Source: Nepenthes gracilis (lineage: Eukaryota; Streptophyta; Magnoliopsida; Caryophyllales; Nepenthaceae). From it: a DNA stretch of 64,000 nucleotides. The stretch lies in assembly GCA_033239525.1 (NCBI GenBank), contig BSYO01000019.1, positions 6,205,087 through 6,269,086 on the forward strand. Reading direction: 5' to 3'. Below are positions 36,173 to 46,761 of this stretch, piece by piece. The notes under the pieces were generated by a model. It was given only the letters and a program-made list of their open reading frames with translations, searched no databases and had not been told where the DNA came from. The position numbers and the translations under genes were made by a program. Position 1 is the first letter of the stretch, and each line of letters opens with the position of its first letter.

Positions 36173-36345
36173 CAGGCGGCCTAGTATAGCGTTATATACG
36201 GAAAGCAGGTCAACGACCAAGAAGGTTAGTGTACGACTCACCATTCTTGAGTACGTGCCCAAGGTAACCTCCAATCAAATTACTCCTTGGATGGCCACTG
36301 GTTCGTTGTCAAGGCCATAAAGCGGGCCTTCGGCAGGTTTTAACT

Positions 36346-38092
36346 GACTGTTTTTTAAACCAAGTTTAAAAAATATATCAAGGTAAAGCAAATCACTAGA
36401 ACTTTTTTATCAATGAAGATTCATTTCAAGTAATAGTCAATACTACAATCTAAAACGAGTGCGGATACAATAAGGGATCTGCATGGGGGAGATTACATGT
36501 TCCATGTCATTATCACTAAAGCTAATAGCGTTGCCTTCTGTGCGCTGCTTCTTCCGCCCAATCGCTGCTCCTTGTGATCCGTTGAGGTTTTGACCGGTCG
36601 GGTTATGATCACATTGACCACTCCAACTGTGACCCGATTTTGAGGTTGGGAAGTCTTTGGTCCTTCCCCACCTAAGACGCCAAAGCTCTATTCAGGGTTT
36701 CTAATGAACCTAGTGAGGTGGCCCATCCTAATCGGCTCCTCTATCTTCCGCTAAAGCATCTTATAATCTTTCGTGGAGTGTCCGAGAGATTGATGGAAAT
36801 CGCAGTATTTGGCTAGATTTCCTCCCTCCACTTTCTTAAGTGATTTTGGCCACTTAAGAAAATTCTCCCCACGGATCTACATGAGGACATTCGAATGTGT
36901 ATCGGTCAAGGGCGTCAGGTTGATTAGTCCGTAATCCCTTCACTCTAGTGCTCCGGTCCTATGCTATTTCTTGTGGGAGTGATCGCTGCCGTTATACTTC
37001 TCCTTTCCCTAAATTGGAAAAGAGCGAGGCTGTTTGATCCTCTTGGAACGCTTAGCCTCGTTGGCCTTGGTGATAAATTCCACCTCCTGGAAGGTCTGTG
37101 GATTCTTATGAGTCTGGTGCCTAAAAAAGTCTCCATGTGTTAAGGTAGAGATGAAAATGTTAAGCTTCATCTCTTTTGTGAGCCTAAGGATTCTTCTTGC
37201 TTCCGTCATGAAGCGATCCAAGAACTTTCATAGTTTCTCTCCCTGCTTCTGCTTGATATGGGAGAGATGCCAAGGCTGCTTCTCTTCTCGGTGGTTGAAA
37301 GCATATTACGCTAAGAAGAGGTCAGTGAGCTCTCGGAAGCTCCGAATTGAATTTGACGAGAGATGATGTACTCAGATGCGGGCATCTCTCTTCAGCGTAA
37401 GAGGAAAGCAGCGACACATGGCTACATCCTCCTAACCTCGTAGACTCGGATGGGTGTAAAAATGATTAAGGTGATCTATGGGATCAGCATTATCATCGTA
37501 AGAGTCCAGAGTTGGCATCTTGAACTTGGCCAGTATGGGACGGTTCAAGATCTATACTCCGAAGGGAGATCTGTCCAGATCTATGGCGTGTTCGTCATCC
37601 TTGAATACACATTTCAAGATCTTCTCTGTCATCGAATCTATGTGGGCGGCGTCGCCAGTTCTTTTAGAGTTGACGTAGGTTCTCAACTCCGTCCTTTCTC
37701 TGGCGTGGCGAGTAGCCGGCCGGCTACTGCCATCAGTGGATCCAACGATCCAAGAGGCTCCCTCCTGAGCCTGAAGTCTGGTCTCCACCCAAGATTACTG
37801 AGGATTATTCCGTCCTGGACTCTCCTCTGGAGTCCTACTACTCAAATGCCCGTCAAGCTTTGAACTGCTCTAGGTGTGTGAGGCCTCTTGAGCCTGAGTG
37901 TAGCACGGCCTCCTGGCTTGCTTGGATGGTTTCTTCTTCTTCTAGCCTCCTCTCAAGGAGGTCGGAGTAAGGACTACTGCGAACAGAGCCCCTTACTTCG
38001 TATTTTCCTAGCAGGTCCAGTGCATCTGAAACGTTTGATTTATGTTGCTCATCTGTTTCGCCAAGTTCTAGAAAAGTTGAGCTGGACTCCAT
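36346..38092 (-). pseudogene. Tat gag remnant
   Basis: From ATG 38092 the - strand reads MESSSTFLELGETDEQHKSN, with a Glu-rich segment, then (37788-37009, changing frame) DLDRSPFGVQIL, RPILAKFKMPTLDSYDD, ADPIDHLNHFYTHPSL, MCRCFPLTLKRDARIWVHHL and FLDRFMTEARRILRLTKEMK. These are blocks of the retrotransposon gag domain. A nucleocapsid-like KYCDFHQSLGHSTKDY lies near 36775-36820. Frameshifts and stops separate the parts. Confidence 0.85.
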
Positions 38093-38260
38093 TGACCACC
38101 CCGTTGATCAAGTTACCAGTAGAGTAGTCCCAGTCGGGTGTAGTCGCGTCTCTAGCCAAACCGCTAGCTTACGCTCTTATGTTCACCATTCTGACTGTTG
38201 GAAGGTAAAACTGAGAGAGATCATGGAGAAAAGTGATTGACTTTTTGTAAGTAGTTTCTC

Positions 38261-38274
38261 ACAAACGGCGCCAA
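38261..38274 (-). promoter_or_regulatory. Primer-binding site of the Tat element
   Basis: Directly after the 5' LTR the - strand reads TTGGCGCCGTTTGT. Its TGGCGCCGTT matches, as remembered, the complement of the 3' end of plant tRNA-Asp, a primer typical of this clade; the match then stops. Confidence 0.7.
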
Positions 38275-39233
38275 TGATGTATCTTGAATTCAAATTTCGA
38301 ACAGATTCGGGTCAAATCGATCGTTTGAATCTGGCTTCATCCATTGAATTTGGATCCTGCACACCACAACTACGAATAAGAGGTTAGGTGTCGACGGGAG
38401 GTTGTTCCACCGAAAATATTTTGACGCTCGAGTTAGCAAATAGCCTTCGAATTAAGAATGTGAAAGTAAATAATGCACGGAGAATGCAAAGAGTATTCCT
38501 GATGGAAGAGTGCTCTCGTTGAGAGAGGCTTTGGTGGCTTGTGAGGAACCCTGACTCTAAGCACTGTGTTCGCTGGGAATGTAGTGGCAATGAGAGAAAG
38601 TGCGCTCGTATTCTAAAAGCATGTGAGCTTTTCAGTAGAGAGCTTTTTGTGGGCAAATGAAAGCGTACCTTGGAGTGAGAATTTCATGGCCTTTATAGCC
38701 GTTGGTGCTGCGATGACCTCATTGTGTAGAAAGGCTTGATTTTTGCGCTCTATTGGGATCGCTGCCTTTTCTGGTGTGGAGCTTTTTTATGACAGTAACG
38801 GTCGCTAGATTGATTGTTTTCCTTATGTATTCTGTAACCGCTAGGATTTTCAGTAAACAAAAAAAGGATTCTGGCGCTTTCCTTCTGGGATGAGCCTTGA
38901 ATCTGCGGATGACCGTTACAATTGATATTGCCTTCTGTGAAGAGTGCAAAATTAGGGGAGATGACCGTTACTAGTCAATGACGGTCACGTGAGTCAAACT
39001 GGGCTTGGCCCATTTGATGCCTAGCCTTCAAACAGTATACTGATCCTACTTTCGATCAACGGAAGCGTTGATCGTTTCAAAAACAAGTCGTTCATCCTAT
39101 TCTTGGATTTCTCTTGGCTCACTTAGCCATTCGTTCAGTCAACAGTAAGTGTTGACCATCTAGGTGCAAATGAATCGTTGTGGATTTAAACCATTCCTTC
39201 CTTTAGGTCACCATTACATTCTTAGCTCCATCA
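38275..39233 (-). repeat. 5' LTR of the Tat element (959 bp)
   Basis: On the + strand it reads tgatgtatct at 38275 and agctccatca ending at 39233. The TATA box is ctataaag on the - strand (38691-38698) and the family motif is ttgacgctcgagttagc at 38421. Full-length alignment to 27424-28357 is visible by eye, with clear divergence. Confidence 0.92.
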
Positions 39234-39616
39234 CTCCAAAAAATATATATTTTATAAAGGAGATTTTGTAATCCATAAATTTAGGTAAATAAATAATAAA
39301 AAAGTTTATCAAATAATTTTAAAAATTATTTAATTTTAATTATTTATTTAGGCAAAATTTAATTGAGTGCTGGATAAATATACTGGCCAATAACAACAGT
39401 TACGGGTAACCGCTGTCAGAACGTTGTCAAAGGAAACGACGTCGTATTCAGAGAGCCTTCGCCGGCGACGCCGCCGCCTCCACTTTCAACGTTCTCTTAG
39501 CGGTGTTTCGATCGACTGCGATTATGCTTCGAAGGTCAGCCGAGTTTTTTTCTGTTTCCGGTTCACCTACTGGATTTTCGACCTCAAAATTGCAAAATAA
39601 AATAAAAAGAAAAAGG

Positions 39617-39636
39617 GAGAGAGAGAGAGAGAGAGA
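39617..39636. repeat. (GA)n/(CT)n microsatellite at the 5' splice site
   Basis: About ten GA units on the + strand, which is CT on the gene's strand. It lies a few bases inside the intron, right after the donor of subtilase exon 1. Confidence 0.85.
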
Positions 39637-39638
39637 AC

Positions 39639-40860
39639 CTTCCAAACACAATGAGCCGGCGTCGGGGATACTCGAGTTACTCCCCAGGTAGACCAGGGGA
39701 TACTGCTCATTTTGCGACAGGACTCTTCTCCCTCTGTAAAGTGAAGCTCCGACGACTGTTTTACCGGTGCCCAGCTTCACGGTGGCCGGAAAACTTCTAT
39801 CCATCGTGCTGGCACCGACGGTGGCCACCCACGGGGCCACATTGGTCAGGCTTGCAGCATCCGGACCTCCATTCCCAGCGGAGCACGAAACAAACACTCC
39901 CTTCTTCATCGCCCCAAAAGTCGCCACCGACAAGCTGTCCCTGTAGTAAGAGGAGACGCCGCCGCCCAGCGAGATCGATAAAACGTTGGCCCCGTCCGAG
40001 ACAGCGGCGTCAACCGCCGACAGGATATCGGAACTGAAACAACCACCCTCCCAACATACCTTATAGGCCGCGATCCTCGCCCCGGGAGCCATCCCCCTCG
40101 CCGTCCCGTAGGCGTAGCCTAAGAGATTTGCGCCGGCGACGGGGACTCCGGCAACCGTTGCTGCAGTGTGGGTCCCGTGCCCGTCTTGGTCCCTCGCTGA
40201 CTTGTACTCGTTCTCCTCGTTGATTTTTCCCGACGCCGCTTCGTACCCACGGTAGAAGCTTCGGGCCCCGATGATCTTTCCATTGCAATTGTGCTTCCCA
40301 AATCCCCTCCCAGTCTCACACTCACCCTTCCAGCGCGTGGGAACACTCGTCATGCCGGAGTCGTTGAAGCTCGGGCTCTCCGGCCAAATTCCGGTGTCGA
40401 GCACCCCGACGATCACATCATGGTCGGCTAATTGTTCCCCAAACAGGCTCGTGCGGTCGTCGGTTTCGATCCCGAGGAACATTGGGCTCCTTGTGGTGTG
40501 CAGCTGGTAAACCGTCTCCTCGAGTACGGCGACAACTTCGTCCTCTTGCTCCAGCATTTCGGCCTCGTCTCCGGTGAGTCTAGCGGCGAGGCCATGAAAG
40601 GCAGTCTGGTAAGTGTAGATGATCCTCTGTTCAGTATCTTCTCCACCATCATCTGGTCTAAATTGGGAGACGACTGAGCTGAGTTTAGATGCATACCACT
40701 CTCTCTCATCGGAAAACATCTGGGGCATTGCTGAGTGATCCATTTGTACGATGTACGTCCTCTTCGCAAGCTCATCTCCGTCAGAAATTACAGCGTTTAA
40801 GATGAAGAAGATGATTAAGAAGAAAAGCCATTTGACCGCTGATACTGTAGCCATTTTCAT
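39639..40860 (-). CDS. SBT1.3: Subtilisin-like protease SBT1.3, exon 1 (signal, prodomain, catalytic Asp and His)
   Basis: From ATG 40860 the frame encodes 407 residues plus one base. Residues 10-26 are a hydrophobic signal peptide (WLFFLIIFFILNAV). The inhibitor-I9 prodomain follows (TYIVQMDHSAMP to about VVAVLEE), then HTTRSPMFLG at the mature start. The catalytic Asp is D155 in VIVGVLDTGIWPES, the catalytic His H228 in DQDGHGTHTAATVAG, and the oxyanion Asn N330 in SCSAGNGGPD. The start of the PA domain ends the exon. With exon 2 the protein is 777 residues, the usual SBT1 length. A second in-frame ATG lies at codon 3. Beyond the donor, frame continuation is CT-repeat translation (SLSLSL) and not gene. 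Role: secreted serine protease of the cell wall/apoplast, with unknown substrate here. No stop or frameshift is seen, so the gene looks active. Confidence 0.95.
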
Positions 40861-41371
40861 GTTGCAACAAGCAGAGTAATGATTCTTATTTTCTCACTTG
40901 AGAAATTGCGAGGAAATGGGTGTTCGTGAAATCGGAGAAGAGAAAATAACAGAGCGGACGGAGGAAGAAAGAGAATTTCCAGTTTGTGTCTGCTCGTAGA
41001 TGCAATTAAAGTCGGTGGTTGCTTCCATGAATGCAAGAATGGAGAGCGGTTGGAAGACAGAGAAATAGTATTATTTTGTCCCTCTTAAAAGAATTCGAAT
41101 TTTTTTATCATTTTTCCTAAAAATAAACAAGTTTTCGATTAATTAATATTTATAACTCTAATCAAATTATTTTCTTCTATGAAAGTTATTAAAAAATAGT
41201 TATAAAATATATTATTTAAAATACTCACCTAATATATAATAGGGGACGTGGGTGCTTTGTTGCACCCCATTTATCACAAGTCCATTACGTAATAAATATA
41301 CGTTGATTTTTTTATTCAAATTCAAATATTCATATTTCATACTTAAAAAATTAAAAACATATAATAATAAT
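40861..41371 (-). promoter_or_regulatory. Upstream region of the subtilase gene
   Basis: The 200 bp before the ATG are pyrimidine-rich on the gene strand, as in many plant 5' UTRs. No convincing TATA box was found. Beyond about 41090 it becomes AT-rich and runs into the solo LTR at 41372. Confidence 0.4.
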
Positions 41372-42113
41372 TGGTGCATCCCAAAAATTCAAATAGACGT
41401 ACAGATTGGAAATCTATCTTATCTCGCTTGAATATTCCAACAATAACGGGTCTGATCTTTATAATTATAAATCTAAATCTTACATACCACAATAGAATGA
41501 ATTAAAGATAGGAGATATATGAGTTTCACATTCAAGTCAATGATCTTTCCATTCATATTTAAAAGATAACGATAAAGTAAATATAAAAAATTAAAGAGGA
41601 TTGGATAAGTATAGATCTTGAGGCCAATACTCCTTTGTGTGCACTCCAAAGGCTAAGTATTTTTCTTCTCGTTTTTCTCCTTCAATTCTTTTTATGTGGA
41701 AGAAGATGTATTTATAACTTAAAGTCTTACTCAATCGATCAGTCTTTGAATTCTCTGCACATATCCAATGTCGTTTCAGATTAATTACAGGGAGGTATTA
41801 CTTTTGGCAAGTAATTGCCATCATAATTTAATAGGGAAGTTATTTGGCTAATAATGATAAGGTCGTTTCGACCGTTTCCTAGATCAGGTCATTAACTGGC
41901 TAATAATTATTCTTCAATTTTATTTTATTTTTTACTTTTTGGATAGCTGGCCGATTGGATTATGTATTTTGGTTAATATTTCTGAGTCACTATTCATCAG
42001 GTTTAATTTGGCTTCACCACTTCTTCATCTAGACCGCTAGGATTTTGAGTCCTGGTCCAAACTTACATCGGGTTAATTTCGCTGGGTTGATCCTTCTTGG
42101 GCCGTATCCATCA
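41372..42113 (-). mobile_element. Solo LTR (-), 742 bp, perfect TSD ATAAT
   Basis: Reads tggtgcatccc at 41372 and cgtatccatca ending at 42113, flanked on both sides by ATAAT (41367-41371 and 42114-42118). It contains the decayed family motif cacattcaagtcaatg at 41528 and in complement a TATA box (ttataaatac) near 41709. It lies about 510 bp upstream of the subtilase start codon, in the gene's orientation. Confidence 0.87.
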
Positions 42114-43100
42114 ATAATTATTTTTTTATTTTTTATAATGTCTAATTTTAAAATTTCTATATTAAAAAATAAATAACCTAAAAAATATAACAATTTATAT
42201 TTATATTTATTTTTAAATATATAAATTTGTAATCCTTAAATGTATAACAGTCCGTCACATATCTTTGCAATGAAATACCCCCCCCCCGTACTGCCCCCAA
42301 AAAGTGGGGGCAACCCCTCATTATACATAATAATTACAATTATTAAATTAAATATTTCATATTTTTATTTTATTTATTCAAAAATTAAAAAATAATAATA
42401 TTTATATTTTAATTAATTAATTTATAATATTAATATGCTAATATTTTAACATTCAAAAAAAATTTTAAAAAAAAACCAATATTATAACTTTTAATAATAA
42501 AAAAAATAGAAGCGGTCAAATATTAATAATTCGCAGTCAATCATCTACACGGTAACACAACCCCCACCGCAGCTCCACCCCTCGTTGCTAAAGCAGTGCG
42601 GTGGCGGTGGCATTTACTGGTGGCGGTCCCCTGTTTAATTTAAACGTGCGAGGATGGCTCAACCGGTGATATTTATGGAGAAGACAGAGCTAAGCTGTGG
42701 ACATCATCACCACCGTCAACTTGAACCCACGGGCCAATTGTACGGTGGGGACGTGGGGTCCCATGCAATTCCTCCTAGGACTTGCCCTACCAAGTGAGAG
42801 TGACAGTCTCTGCAAATTTACATCTCCCAGACCCTTCGCTTTGTGCAGTATCAATTGATGTGTTCCAATTCATCATCTCTAAAAGCATATAATAGGAATT
42901 ATAAACGCTCTATCTCTTAGTAAGATAAAATTTATTTATTTTTTAATTTAAGTCATTAATATTTAAATAAATAATTATAATTTAAATATTTTTAAAAATA
43001 TAAAAAAATAATTATTAAATTATAACGATCTATTTTAAAATGAATGGTTAAGATATAGAGAAATATAATCTCTATTTTTCAAAGAGATGAAGTCACCCCC
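42114..43100. other. Intergenic, with a GC hairpin
   Basis: AT-rich with two C/G-rich islands. At 42292-42312 TGCCCCCA and TGGGGGCA form a perfect 8-bp stem with a 5-base loop, right after a run of ten C. Another GC-rich patch (42555-42640) repeats gcggtggcggtgg. No ORF is supported. Confidence 0.5.
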
Positions 43101-43872
43101 AACCCATAAGCTCGAAATATTAAAAATTGAAAAACAGCGTCCAACTCATTAGATTCAAACTTAGAAAATACGGCATCTGATTGTAATCTCTAACTCTAGT
43201 TAGGTAAGTCAATATCCAACAAATGGTCAGACAGTTATTAAATGCTATATAAATTGGACTAGATATATATCTAAATGGTGATATATCTGAGTGACAAGCC
43301 GAGTGATTTGTCTAACTAAACGATTTGTCGACTCTGCATTTAGTTTAAGCAATGGTCTCCAAATTAACAAATATCAATTATCCATCATCAATTCAATATT
43401 TAAGCATCAACGATCTCAAGTCGGGCCCATGATAAAACATGTATAATAGCAGTTGAATTAATTAGTTTTCAATTAATCTATCTATTTAGATCCTGATCAA
43501 TTATTTATCTTCAGAAAACCATCAATAATTAGTATTGTAACTATAAATATGTACATTTTTCTTTGAAAACCGAGCTAGAATTCAAAAAAATATGAAATAT
43601 AGAGCATAGCACTTTAACTATTTGTTTTTCTACAATTATACAGAGTCGAGCCCTCCACTTATTCTCTATAATTCTCCAAATCTCTCCTACATTTCAATTT
43701 TTTGAAAAACATACTGACTTAAATATTAGAGGATATTCTAGGAAGTAAGTTCTAATTCTTTTGAAGTTCTTATTTGTTATCGTGCTATATAAGATCCAGA
43801 TAAAAAGTTTAATAAGTAGATTCAAATTTTTTTGAATCAAAATTTAGATTCTAAGTACGCATTATTAACACC
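43100..43872 (+). mobile_element. LTR (+) of a Ty3/gypsy remnant
   Basis: It has a TATA box aactataaatatg near 43535-43547, the family motif tgacttaaatattagagg near 43716 and an end ctaagtacgcatta near 43870. Directly after it, taacaccatctataggaatcg resembles a decayed TTGGCGCCGTCTGTGGGAA-type primer site. The 5' border is not resolved. Confidence 0.6.
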
Positions 43873-43999
43873 ATCTATAGGAATCGTAGTCAAGCAACTT
43901 ATTCCTATTTAAATAAAGTCATACCCACAAATATCCACAAACCAATAATCATTAACTAAATAAATTAACATTATGAACACAAGTCTATGGATAGTTGAG

Positions 44000-45250
44000 T
44001 TAATTGTCAAAAAATGTCTCCTCTCATGGCATCATCCCTAAAGAAGGAAGTCAATGAAGCGCATCACTCACTAATTGCACTGGACATTGGAGACATGGCT
44101 ATTCAATTTCAAGACATGCTGAATATATTGAAGTCCTTTGAGACAAATTTAAGGATCAAATTTGTCAGGTTGAGATATTTCACTCACAAACATTGACATC
44201 ACAGAAAAAGTTGAAAGGTAAGAAAATTACCTCCAGGGAGAGCCACTCTCTTGCCTATCTCATTCGAAGTGTAAAATTGATTTATTTGCTCTTAGCCTGA
44301 AGGCCATCTAAACTTTAAGGTCATGGAAAAACATCCAGAGCAATGGAACTCCTGATACATTACAGATTTCTAATGTCATTCCAACTGAAAGGAAGGGTCA
44401 TGCGGTAATATGCCCCAAACCCATCCACCAGGCAGATATAAGGCGTATTTGTCGATGATTCAAAATTGATGAATTTCTTCAACGCTAAAAGGATTGCCTT
44501 CACGAATGCAGTGGAAGAATTTATCAAAAGGATAGAGTAGCAGGCCATTCAAAGAAGTTCTATTGGTTAGAGGACCCAACTGAGTTGTACCCCCTTTACC
44601 TTCAAGGTAAAGAGGAGCTTTCCCATAAGTTTACAATGCCCATGGTATAGTGGTATAATGAAAATATCAATTCGATGAATCATATGGACTACTTTTGCAT
44701 CCTTATTAGCTTCCAAAAATTGGAGGATAATCGCTATACCTCTATTTCTCATTAATTTAAAAGGAGATGTAAAGATTTAATTCTACTCATTATGGTCAAA
44801 TTTTAGTAGAAACTTATAAGAACTATCTGACCTGCTCTTATCCCATTTGGCCTCTAGCTGAAGGGATGAAAAGCAACTATAACACTAGTTCAAATTAACC
44901 ATGCTCCTAATGAGACCTTGAAGAGTTTTCTAGTTTGATTCAATGCAAAAACTAGAGGTATCTCTAATCTCACCAATAAGTTAAATCTGAATGCTTACAT
45001 GATCACTATACAACCAAACGACTTTTTTAAGCCATTGGTTTTGTAGATCCCAAGACATTTTTAGAGGTGGAAGTAATCACCAAGGCGTACATGGCAGTAG
45101 AAGAAGCAAATGATACCAAAAGGCTAGACGTTTGAAGATGTTATTTCCAGGTTCTTATATCAATACATGTATAACACCGATCACTTGCCATTACGTCCAA
45201 ACTATGAGCAACATTCGTGACTAATTAGGGTGAAAAAGGAGAAATAATGG
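44000..45250 (+). pseudogene. Ty3/gypsy (Tat-like) gag remnant
   Basis: The + strand near 44890-45120 reads VQINHAPNETLKSFLV, FNAKTRGISNLTNKLNLNAY, MITIQPNDFFKPLVL, and in another frame DPKTFLEVEVITKAYMAVEE, which are the C-terminal blocks of retrotransposon gag. Earlier sequence (44014-44200) may be its N-terminal part. Stops and frame changes are frequent. It follows the + LTR ending at 43872; no pol in this orientation was found after it. Confidence 0.65.
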
Positions 45251-45329
45251 CAATCAACCTGCTAAGGACTATCAGAAACAATAGAGAATCAAGCCAAGTG
45301 CTTGTTGATAGTTTAAGTCACTACATCTC

Positions 45330-46605
45330 ATGCACTCATTGACACATGAACTAATGTTCTAATGCACATCTAAAGTGATAAATTCTTAAAGTAGTCCCTG
45401 TCAGTCAAGAATCCGAAGAGAGAAGGCTAGTCCCAATAATGTTTGTACTATCAATCTCTAGGGTAATTGAACTTTTAGAACATACATGGCTTATTTAACA
45501 TGTTAACACTTGTATAAACAAAGTGCAGACATGGAGAACATTATACTTTAAATCTAGAACATGCATGAAAGTTTAGTGCAGAATTTGAAACACATACGCC
45601 CTATACATAGGATTAGGCAAGAATTTTCATACACTTTTGCTACAAAATGATGAAAAAATAACATACATGCCAAACATAACGTTATACTTCAAATTTCCAT
45701 ATATGTATGAATATTTACATAAAAAATGCTCAAAGAAATCAACAAAGATTAGCAACAAGGAAGAAACTTGGAAATGCATTTGCCTTGACTTAAAATTATC
45801 AAATTTAAGCTTTGATCCATCTAATTTGAGCTTCTTCAAACTTTTTATGTCTTCTTCTCTCTCTTCTTCTCAACTCTCTCTCTATCTTCTCTAAAGTTTC
45901 CCCGAAAAAATGACTAAAAATTGAGTTGGAGGTCGCTTATATATTACATGATACTTGAGGGCGAGTCAGGCGCACGTTAGGTGCAAGGCTACAAGTTCGC
46001 TGAGCTCAAGTGCAACTTGGGCCACCAATCAACCGGTCAAGTGCAGCTTGGGTGTGCCTTAGGTGCAGGCAATTTGTTTTCTGTGCTCAAACATGTTTCA
46101 AATGCATGTCCAGCCTCCATCAAGCATGAACCATTCAGTTTAAATTTTGACTCCTTTGACGTAATTTTTACATGTTTTTGCCTCAATTTTAATTATATTT
46201 GTTTAATTTTTCATGATTATCATAATTTAAAGACTTGGGATTTACACTTTTATCTAGGGTGATGATGCGAGTTATATACCCAAACTGGCACCTTGGGCGT
46301 TCATCGAATGATCATCAAGCGCAGCATTCTGGAAATCATAATCGGGTGCTCATTGGGCATGCTTGAGTCGCTGCAGTACTGGAATTCGCACCTGGGCGCG
46401 CCTTGGGTGACCAACGGGCGCACTCCAACTAGAAATTGCACCTCGACGCCGCTCGAGTGAGCAACGGGTGAGCCCCCCTTTTCTTCCTATTTTGCTTCCG
46501 AAACTTAATTTTTTGCATACTTTAATGGGTTAGATGAAGGGCCAACAATGGCAAGATGTATCAAACAAAGGAGCAGCAAAATTTGCTAAAATATGGGGAT
46601 ATAAA
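45330..46605 (-). mobile_element. LTR 'F' (-), same family as LTRs A and C
   Basis: On the - strand a TATA box (TATATAAG, complement 45936-45943) is followed by a GA-rich leader (complement 45845-45900) and then by aaggcaaatgcatttccaa, which matches the segment after the GA tract in LTR A (about 8919). The U3 side (45960-46450) is rich in gggcgc/caagtgcag motifs. Borders are approximate. Confidence 0.6.
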
Positions 46606-46761
46606 AACTTGGAGCTTCCCATGAATATTTAGCCTTCTTGCTTCCTAGAGAAGGGGATACTGAGTGCACTTCAATATCCTTTGTGACTCGGAAGTTCGCT
46701 ATGACACCTTCGGGTTCCAAGGAGATGATACGAATTGTCAAAGTATAAACCACTAACTCGA

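Larger units (their letters stand above)
35033..36177. repeat. Shared 5-bp target duplication GGCGG around the TRIM pair
   Basis: GGCGG lies immediately before TRIM 1 (35033-35037) and immediately after TRIM 2 (36173-36177). Collapsing to one copy restores the protease frame of the host element. The inner junction (35732-35738, gcaggac) resembles GGCGG at only three of five positions. Confidence 0.8.
34930..36345 (-). pseudogene. Tat aspartic-protease region, split by two TRIMs
   Basis: The - strand reads LYGLDNEPVAIQGVI, then SRMVSRTLTFLVVDLLSVYN and AILGRP (36345-36178), and continues beyond the inserted DNA as CLTVFRIIMSILYLKIKFLT, ACGIGEVLGDEV (35032-34930). VYNAILGRP is the conserved block after the protease active site. 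Removing 35038-36172 and one copy of GGCGG restores an uninterrupted frame. Confidence 0.85.
27424..39233 (-). mobile_element. Full-length but decayed Tat-lineage Ty3/gypsy retrotransposon
   Basis: Two LTRs (27424-28357 and 38275-39233) bracket, on the - strand, a primer-binding site, gag, protease, RT, RNase H, a second RNase H, integrase, and then an extra ORF on the opposite strand. The second, archaeal-type RNase H between RT-RNase H and integrase is the recognised hallmark of the Tat lineage, as is an extra ORF near the 3' LTR. Both LTRs have TGATG...CATCA ends. Flanks caccc and ctcca match at three of five bases. Internal stops, diverged LTRs and an inserted TRIM pair show it is long dead. 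Confidence 0.9.
24386..39638 (-). other. 15.25-kb intron of the subtilase gene
   Basis: The two exons join exactly in phase 1: ...gaa g|gttctc at the donor, and gttgaag|gc aca ctt at the acceptor. Both are GT-AG. Most of the intron is transposable DNA: the solo LTR at 25928-26852, an older LTR fragment to 27423 and the complete Tat element 27424-39233. The segments 24386-25927 and 39234-39616 are AT-rich or unassigned; a run of AT-rich sequence with repeated cgat motifs lies at 24490-24680. Confidence 0.85.

Noticed and set aside
39448..39638. Extension of the subtilase exon 1 frame (Ser-Leu repeats and beyond)
   Set aside because: It translates a CT microsatellite and intron, while splicing at 39639 joins conserved blocks in phase with exon 2.
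42292..42312. Rho-independent-type terminator
   Set aside because: There is no T tract after the hairpin, and such terminators do not apply to plant nuclear genes.
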